From NCBI GenBank assembly GCA_023246995.1, contig JAHFHI010000117.1, positions 1-5,320 of the forward strand: a DNA stretch of 5,320 bases, read 5' to 3'. Positions 1-3,596 of the stretch are shown here, piece by piece. Below the pieces are notes generated by a model, which saw only the letters and a program-made list of their open reading frames with translations, did no database searches and was not told where the DNA came from. Made by a program: the position numbers and the translations under genes. Origin of the DNA: Candidatus Omnitrophota bacterium. Its GTDB lineage: Bacteria > Omnitrophota > Omnitrophia > Omnitrophales > Aquincolibacteriaceae. Numbering within the stretch: the stretch's first letter is position 1; each line of letters begins with the position of its first letter.

Positions 1-309
1 CATTTTGAAGTGATTACGGTTAATCAAGGCGACGTCCCCAGCCGTGAAGCGGCCGAGAAAATTTACGAATCCCTGAAAACCTCGGGCCGTGAGGTGCTTT
101 ACGATGACCGCGATGAACGGGCCGGGGTTAAATTCAACGATGCGGACCTGATCGGGATTCCGACCCAGATCATCGTGGGGGAGCGCAATCTTCGTGAAGG
201 GAAAGTCGAAATCAAAGACCGTGCGACCGGCGAGGTCAAAACCGCCGGGCTTGAAGCGCTCCTTGAAGGGGACGCTTTAAAGTCCCCCGGTGGAGTCCAG
301 CCGCTTTAA
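1..309 (+). CDS. proS: Prolyl-tRNA synthetase, C-terminal part (5' end outside the window)
   Basis: Only the last 102 residues are present; the reading frame is open from base 1 and stops with TAA at 307-309. The enzyme charges tRNA-Pro with proline in the cytoplasm, using ATP. The visible part is the class II synthetase anticodon-binding domain. It has the alternating strand/helix pattern, with [19 protein letters not shown] followed by the very characteristic block [20 protein letters not shown] and then the [18 protein letters not shown] strand pair, all typical of bacterial ProRS. A GTG at base 10 is an internal valine codon, not the start. The last ~17 residues (after [14 protein letters not shown]) are a low-complexity tail. 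The gene converges on a small minus-strand gene and overlaps its 3' end by 33 bases; no hairpin-plus-T-run terminator is visible after the stop. The catalytic class II domain lies to the left of the window. Confidence 0.95.
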   Translation, partial: HFEVITVNQGDVPSREAAEKIYESLKTSGREVLYDDRDERAGVKFNDADLIGIPTQIIVGERNLREGKVEIKDRATGEVKTAGLEALLEGDALKSPGGVQPL

Positions 310-546
310 ATGCTGCGGGCAGTTGATCGCCGTGACATTGGTGGACTGCATGACATAGACGGGATTGCCGTCCCCGTCATACTGCTCGTCGACACGGTAG
401 ACTTTGGTCAGGACGAGTTTCATTTTTAAAACGCTGCCATCCTCGAGAAAATATTCATTCCAGCGTTCACTGGTCTGATTGACGTCGATCAAGGTCGCGT
501 CCACCTGATGCCCGCCGTACTGGATTTTTACTTTATTGTCACCCAT
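277..546 (-). CDS. Small conserved-looking hypothetical protein (89 aa)
   Basis: I do not recognise a named family, although the protein resembles short soluble hypotheticals seen in Planctomycetes-like genomes (memory, not a search). It is predicted cytosolic, with no signal peptide or membrane segment. The sequence reads as a compact beta-rich domain: a first strand pair ([18 protein letters not shown]), then [20 protein letters not shown], then [20 protein letters not shown] followed by [14 protein letters not shown]. The phrase [15 protein letters not shown] looks like the conserved core. Evidence that it is real: a well-formed AAGGAG at 557-562 sits 10 bases before the ATG, a good promoter lies just upstream, and composition is protein-like. 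Its 3' end overlaps the convergent proS 3' end by 33 bases, so the last ~10 residues (KRLDSTGGL) are constrained by the proS frame and probably unconserved. It is divergent from dinB. Function unknown. Confidence 0.75.
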   Translation of the reverse strand: MGDNKVKIQYGGHQVDATLIDVNQTSERWNEYFLEDGSVLKMKLVLTKVYRVDEQYDGDGNPVYVMQSTNVTAINCPQHLKRLDSTGGL

Positions 547-556
547 GGGAAGGTTT

Positions 557-562
557 CTCCTT
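557..562 (-). promoter_or_regulatory. Ribosome binding site of the minus-strand hypothetical gene
   Basis: AAGGAG on the minus strand lies 10 bases before the ATG at 546-544. The spacing is a little longer than ideal but the match to the 16S anti-Shine-Dalgarno is strong. This supports both the reality and the chosen start of the small gene. Confidence 0.65.
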
Positions 563-590
563 TAACATAAGCCTATTCTAAGGGGAGAGT

Positions 591-594
591 GGAG
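591..594 (+). promoter_or_regulatory. Likely ribosome binding site of dinB
   Basis: GGAG at 591-594 is followed by 10 bases and the ATG at 605. A second purine-rich stretch, AGGGGAGAG, at 581-589 is too far upstream to be optimal. The match is moderate, so translation of dinB may be modest. Confidence 0.45.
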
Positions 595-604
595 TCAAAG
601 TCAA
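593..604 (+). repeat. Tandem hexamer AGTCAA x2 abutting the dinB start
   Basis: AGTCAA at 593-598 is repeated perfectly at 599-604, immediately before the dinB ATG. On the opposite strand this reads TTGACT TTGACT, that is, two tandem -35-like boxes. The distal copy (599-604) has the best-spaced -10 (18 bases); the proximal copy would have a 17-base spacer to the weak TAGGCT at 575-570. The repeat may be a regulator site or simply a local duplication. Confidence 0.45.
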
Positions 605-1726
605 ATGAGCCAGAGAAGCAGCTCTCGAAAGAAAAGAAGCGCGGATTGGCGGGGGCGGAAAATCATCCACGTGGATATGGACGCTTTTTTCGCCGCGGTC
701 GAGCAGCGGGACCGCCCGGAGTTAAAGGGAAAGCCGGTCGTGGTCGGGGGTGACCCTCACGGCCGGGGTGTTGTGAGCACGGCTTCTTATGAAGCGCGCG
801 CCTTCGGCATCCGCTCGGCCATGCCGGCGGCGCAAGCCAGGCGTCTTTGCCCGCAGGCGGTTTTTCTCAAACCTGATTTTGAAAAATACCGTAAGGCTTC
901 CGGGACCGTCATGGGGATTCTCGCCCAGCATACGGAGCTTCTCGAGGCCGTATCGATTGATGAAGCGTATCTTGACGTGACCGAGCACAAACTCGGCATC
1001 AAGGACCCTGTGATGGTCGCCGCCCTTATCCGCCAGAACATCCGCGCGGTCACGCGTCTTAGCGCTTCGGCCGGAGTGGCACCTAATCTTTTTCTGGCCA
1101 AGGTCGCCTCTGATTTCAAGAAGCCTGACGGCCTGACGGTGATCCGGCCGGAGGAGGTTGCGTCATTTTTAAAAGATCTTCCGGTCCGAAAAATCCCGGG
1201 CGTGGGTCCCGTGACCGAGGAGGCGCTCCACAAGCTCGGGCTTCGCACCTCAAGCGATCTGGCCGGAGCGGGCGCAAAGTTTCTTCAAAAACAATTTGGC
1301 AAGACCGGGCTTTTTCTTTATGAGAGAGCCCTGGGGCGGGATGATCGCGAGGTGGAACCCCACACGCCCTCCAAACAGTATTCCTGCGAAGAAACATTTC
1401 CATACGATATTAAAGACAAGGCTGTTTTGAAAAAATGGATCGCGGAGTTTTCGGCCGAGGTCTACCACGGCCTCCGGCGTGAAGGGCGGATGGGCAAAAC
1501 GATTGTGCTCAAGGTGAAATATTTTGATTTTGAGCAGATTACCCGTTCCCAAACGCTTTCCAGAAGACCCAAAAGCCCGGAGGATGTTTTTGACGTGGCC
1601 GCCGGGTTGCTCGATCAAAAAACCCAAGCCGGCCGGAAACCGGTCCGGCTTATCGGGGTCGGAATTTCAGGACTTGAAGATTTAAGTGAGACCCCCGCGC
1701 AAAAGGAGCTTTTTGACTTCTCATGA
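605..1726 (+). CDS. dinB: DNA polymerase IV (Y-family translesion polymerase)
   Basis: Error-prone Y-family polymerase that copies past damaged template bases, acting on DNA with the sliding clamp. At 373 aa it is close to the usual ~350, with an 18-residue longer N-terminus. The palm opens with HVDMDAFFAAVEQ: catalytic Asp24, and Phe29 as the steric gate against ribonucleotides. The fingers carry YEAR (62-65), and the second metal site is SIDEAYLD with Asp119 and Glu120. SDFKKPDG (169-176) and the helix-hairpin-helix around KIPGVGP (196-202) mark the thumb. The little-finger domain follows (about 250-360). The C-terminus ends in QKELF (366-370), a match to the QLxLF beta-clamp-binding motif. 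The extra N-terminus (MSQRSSSRKKRSADWRGR) is basic and serine-rich; no alternative in-frame start exists before the catalytic HVDMD. I saw no LexA-type box upstream. It is the first gene of a five-gene run and overlaps the next gene by ATGA. All catalytic residues are intact. Confidence 0.97.
   Translation: MSQRSSSRKKRSADWRGRKIIHVDMDAFFAAVEQRDRPELKGKPVVVGGDPHGRGVVSTASYEARAFGIRSAMPAAQARRLCPQAVFLKPDFEKYRKASGTVMGILAQHTELLEAVSIDEAYLDVTEHKLGIKDPVMVAALIRQNIRAVTRLSASAGVAPNLFLAKVASDFKKPDGLTVIRPEEVASFLKDLPVRKIPGVGPVTEEALHKLGLRTSSDLAGAGAKFLQKQFGKTGLFLYERALGRDDREVEPHTPSKQYSCEETFPYDIKDKAVLKKWIAEFSAEVYHGLRREGRMGKTIVLKVKYFDFEQITRSQTLSRRPKSPEDVFDVAAGLLDQKTQAGRKPVRLIGVGISGLEDLSETPAQKELFDFS
1627..1650 (+). 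repeat. Strong GC-rich inverted repeat inside dinB
   Basis: AGCCGGCCGG (1627-1636), an AAA loop, then CCGG-T-CCGGCT (1640-1650) can fold into a 10-bp GC-rich stem with one bulged T. It encodes AGRKPVRL near the DinB C-terminus. No T-run follows, so it is not a standard terminator; it may slightly slow translation or be fortuitous, since KPVRLIGV is a conserved protein stretch. Confidence 0.4.
1703..1708 (+). promoter_or_regulatory. Ribosome binding site of the membrane-protein gene, inside dinB
   Basis: AAGGAG lies 14 bases before the ATG at 1723, rather far, but it is the only strong match. It is built from the Lys-Glu codons of the DinB clamp-binding motif QKELF. With the ATGA overlap at 1723-1726, translation is likely coupled to termination of dinB. 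Confidence 0.45.
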
Positions 1727-2847
1727 ATGAACGGTTTCGCAAGGCTCTCGTGGCAGGGCTGGCGGTCAGTCTCGCCTGGTCGCTTAGGGGGCAATTCGGC
1801 CATCTTAAAGGGGCCATGATTCCGGGGGCGATTCTGGCCTTTGTGCTCGCGGGCTTGTCCGGAAAGAGAGGCTGGCACCACAGTCTCGGGCGCGCCCTGA
1901 CGCTTGGGGCTCTCGGCTTCAGCCTGGGCGGGCACATGAGTTACGGAAAACTTTTCGAGGCTGTTTCCCAAGCCGGGAGTCTAGGGGAGGTTTTAAAAGA
2001 GTTTTTTTTAATTTTCTCAACCGGGGTTCTTTGGGGGGGATTGGGCGGAACTTTTTTGGGTTTTGCTTTTTGTGAAAAGAAACTTGGGAAATCCGATTTT
2101 TTTCTGGGACTTTCCCTTTTTCTTCTCTGGTTCGTACCTCTCGGGATTCTGAATCTCGAAACGCTCGACAGGCCGCTTTATGCTCTCGGGCTTGCCCTGA
2201 TCGTGTTCTATAACGCGGCGGTAAAAAAGTCGGTCAATGTGCGGATTTTGACCTTTCACGGAATGTTCGGTTTCGGATCCGCTTTTTTTCTTTCCGCGCT
2301 TCTGCTTCACGGTGGAGCGCAGGGATTGATTCCGGGCCCCTTTCGATGGTGGGCTTACCGCGATCAGATTTTGGGATTCACGGGAGGGTTTTGGATAGCG
2401 TATGCGGCCTATGGGCTGGCGGAGCCGGAAGAGGATGACGCGAGCGTTTTTGGCCGTCTTGGTTTGGGGATTTTTATCAGCCTGATCCCTTTTCTCTGCC
2501 TCCTTAATGTTATTTTATTCTGGCATAAAAAGAATCTGCTTCCGGGTTTCGCGGCGTGGCTCGCCACCGCTTGGTCCGCGTGTCTTTTTTTGAGTCTTGT
2601 CGCGCTTCTTAGGAAGGCTCCCGCCGAAGCCTTCCGGATGCCGGGGCTGCGAAGGCTTGCCCTCGGCGCCTGGTTTTATGCGATCCCAGGGATCAGCCTG
2701 CTCGCTATTTTTAAGGAACTGGCGGTTTTTGGGCCGAGCGCATGGCAGGGAGCTTATACGGTTTTTATTTTTCAAAACGTGATTCTGGCCCCGGTTGCGG
2801 TCCGCTATTTTTTCCGCAGCCTTGACAGCCGGGACACCTGCCGCTAA
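1723..2847 (+). CDS. Polytopic inner-membrane protein of unknown function (about 12 membrane segments)
   Basis: I do not recognise a characterised family. The 374-residue protein is strongly hydrophobic, with about 11-12 segments by eye: roughly 8-20, 31-46, 59-72, 92-116, 126-143, 152-166, 176-198, 216-232, 246-267, 273-296, 312-330 and 343-364. Likely signature elements are SLRGQFGHLKGAMIPGA (20-36), with charged or polar residues Arg22, Gln24 and His27 at the first membrane boundary, and GFSLGGHMSYGK (65-76) at the end of segment 3. The longest loop is acidic (AEPEEDDA, 233-240). Short loops and many glycines suggest a tightly packed transporter- or enzyme-like fold, but no substrate motif is visible. 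There is no separate cleavable signal peptide. The start at 1723 is supported by the ATGA overlap with dinB and the AAGGAG at 1703-1708. T-rich runs reflect Phe codons. It is followed after 9 bases by the DUF503 gene. Function is open; the membrane assignment is firm. Confidence 0.9.
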   Translation: MNERFRKALVAGLAVSLAWSLRGQFGHLKGAMIPGAILAFVLAGLSGKRGWHHSLGRALTLGALGFSLGGHMSYGKLFEAVSQAGSLGEVLKEFFLIFSTGVLWGGLGGTFLGFAFCEKKLGKSDFFLGLSLFLLWFVPLGILNLETLDRPLYALGLALIVFYNAAVKKSVNVRILTFHGMFGFGSAFFLSALLLHGGAQGLIPGPFRWWAYRDQILGFTGGFWIAYAAYGLAEPEEDDASVFGRLGLGIFISLIPFLCLLNVILFWHKKNLLPGFAAWLATAWSACLFLSLVALLRKAPAEAFRMPGLRRLALGAWFYAIPGISLLAIFKELAVFGPSAWQGAYTVFIFQNVILAPVAVRYFFRSLDSRDTCR

Positions 2848-2856
2848 GTTCTTGCC

Positions 2857-3153
2857 ATGTCTGAAGGAACGGCGCATATCGGAGCGCTCTCGCTCGTCCT
2901 TAGAATTCCGGCCGCCCAATCTCTTAAGGAAAAGCGCCGGGTACTAAAAAGTCTCAAAGATAGAATCCGCGCCCATTTTAACGCTTCCGTCGGCGAGATC
3001 GGCGAGCTTGATAAATGGCAGGCGGCAGCTCTCGGAGTTTGCATGATCGGCCACGACAAAAATTATATTTCCGGCGCGCTGGAGGGTATCCTCTCGCTTG
3101 TGGATTCCGTGGGTGAGCTTGAACTGACAAGCCATCGCCTGGAGTTTTTATGA
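2857..3153 (+). CDS. ylxP: DUF503 / YlxP-family small protein
   Basis: A 98-residue soluble protein matching the DUF503 family (B. subtilis YlxP) from end to end. It has the first strand IGALSLVLRIPAAQ, the signature SLKEKRRVLKSLKDRIRAHF (22-41), then NASVGEIGELDKWQAAALGV (42-61), which includes the conserved Trp54, and a C-terminal helix and strand ending in ELELTSHRLEFL. Length is typical (~90-100). The biochemical role is not established. In Firmicutes the gene lies in the nusA-infB-rbfA-truB translation/ribosome-maturation cluster, which suggests a ribosome or RNA link there, whereas here none of those genes is adjacent. The start gives about six residues ahead of the usual first strand. 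No good Shine-Dalgarno precedes it (the leader is TAAGTTCTTGCC), so translation may rely on reinitiation after the membrane gene, which ends 9 bases upstream. Its stop overlaps the yjbQ start as ATGA. Confidence 0.93.
   Translation: MSEGTAHIGALSLVLRIPAAQSLKEKRRVLKSLKDRIRAHFNASVGEIGELDKWQAAALGVCMIGHDKNYISGALEGILSLVDSVGELELTSHRLEFL
3141..3144 (+). promoter_or_regulatory. Ribosome binding site of yjbQ, inside the DUF503 gene
   Basis: GGAG is followed by five T bases and the ATG at 3150. Spacing is near ideal and it lies in the last codons of the upstream gene, whose TGA overlaps the ATG. This supports the 3150 start and translational coupling. Confidence 0.55.
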
Positions 3154-3590
3154 AAGCTCCGGCGGGAGGGGTGACGGTTAAAACCTATGAAATTCCCCTA
3201 AAGACCCGCGGGTTTTGCGATACTCACGATATTACCCCGCTTGCGCAAGCGCGCTTGAGCGAAAGCGGGATCCGGGAAGGGCAGGCGCTTTTTTTTGTGG
3301 CCGGATCCACGGCGGGCCTGACCACGGTCGAGTACGAGCCCGGCCTTCTCAAAGATCTCCAGGAGTTTTTTGAGAAATTGGCGCCGCAGGGCGGGAACTA
3401 TCACCATGAAGAAACCTGGCATGACGGCAACGGTTTTTCGCATGTGCGCGCGTCTCTTCTTAAGCCGTCGCTCAATGTGCCCGTCGCCGGCGGGCGTTTT
3501 ACGCTCGGGACCTGGCAGCAGGTCGTCTTAGTCGATTTTGACAACCGCCCAAGAACCCGAAACGTTATTTTTCAAGTGATGGGACTTTAG
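3150..3590 (+). CDS. yjbQ: YjbQ-family (UPF0047) protein
   Basis: A 146-residue soluble protein of the YjbQ/UPF0047 family, usually 130-145 aa, which forms compact trimers. E. coli YjbQ shows weak thiamine-phosphate synthase activity, but the true role is unsettled. Visible blocks in order: TRGFCDTHDITPLAQARL (19-36), the STAGLTTVEYEPGLLKDL block (53-70), the histidine-rich NYHHEETWHDGNGFSH (83-98) with candidate metal or active-site residues His85, His86, His91 and His98, then RASLLKPSLNVPV and GTWQQVVLVDFDNRPRTR (120-137). The HHxxTW and DFDNRPR wording places it in the branch that differs from the E. coli-type HTSA branch: the usual His before the Thr/Ser-Ala block is replaced here by the VAGST context. 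The gene starts in ATGA overlap with DUF503 and ends 6 bases before the helicase. The family assignment is firm; the substrate is not known. Confidence 0.94.
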   Translation: MKAPAGGVTVKTYEIPLKTRGFCDTHDITPLAQARLSESGIREGQALFFVAGSTAGLTTVEYEPGLLKDLQEFFEKLAPQGGNYHHEETWHDGNGFSHVRASLLKPSLNVPVAGGRFTLGTWQQVVLVDFDNRPRTRNVIFQVMGL

Positions 3591-3596
3591 ACCGAG

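Larger units (their letters stand above)
575..604 (-). promoter_or_regulatory. Sigma70-type promoter for the minus-strand hypothetical gene
   Basis: Read on the minus strand, TTGACT at 604-599 (5 of 6 to TTGACA) is followed after 18 bases by TAGAAT at 580-575 (5 of 6 to TATAAT). Transcription would start near 568, giving a short leader of about 20 bases that contains the Shine-Dalgarno sequence at 562-557. The -35 box ends at base 604, directly touching the ATG of the divergent dinB at 605, so polymerase bound here would cover the dinB start and the dinB leader. Inferred from consensus match only; the host sigma factor is not known. Confidence 0.55.

Noticed and set aside
300..330. Possible proS terminator hairpin (CTGCGGGCAG)
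   Set aside because: Only a 4-bp stem with a 2-base loop and no following T-run.
536..568. Possible plus-strand dinB promoter (TTGTCA at 536-541, TAACAT at 563-568)
   Set aside because: The spacer is 21 bases and the -10 is weak; the other candidate -10 (TATTCT at 574-579) has no matching -35.
787..1248. Long minus-strand open frame opposite dinB (153 aa)
   Set aside because: Arg/Ser-rich composition, no plausible ribosome site, fully inside a firmly identified dinB; a shadow of GC-biased codons.
1615..1971. Minus-strand open frames across the dinB/membrane-gene junction
   Set aside because: Proline/arginine-rich noise opposite two coherent genes that overlap by ATGA.
3238..3251. Perfect 14-base palindrome CGCTTGCGCAAGCG inside yjbQ
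   Set aside because: One such palindrome is not surprising by chance in a 5-kb window (roughly 0.3 expected at even base composition), it lies well inside a coding region, and no T-run or second copy accompanies it.
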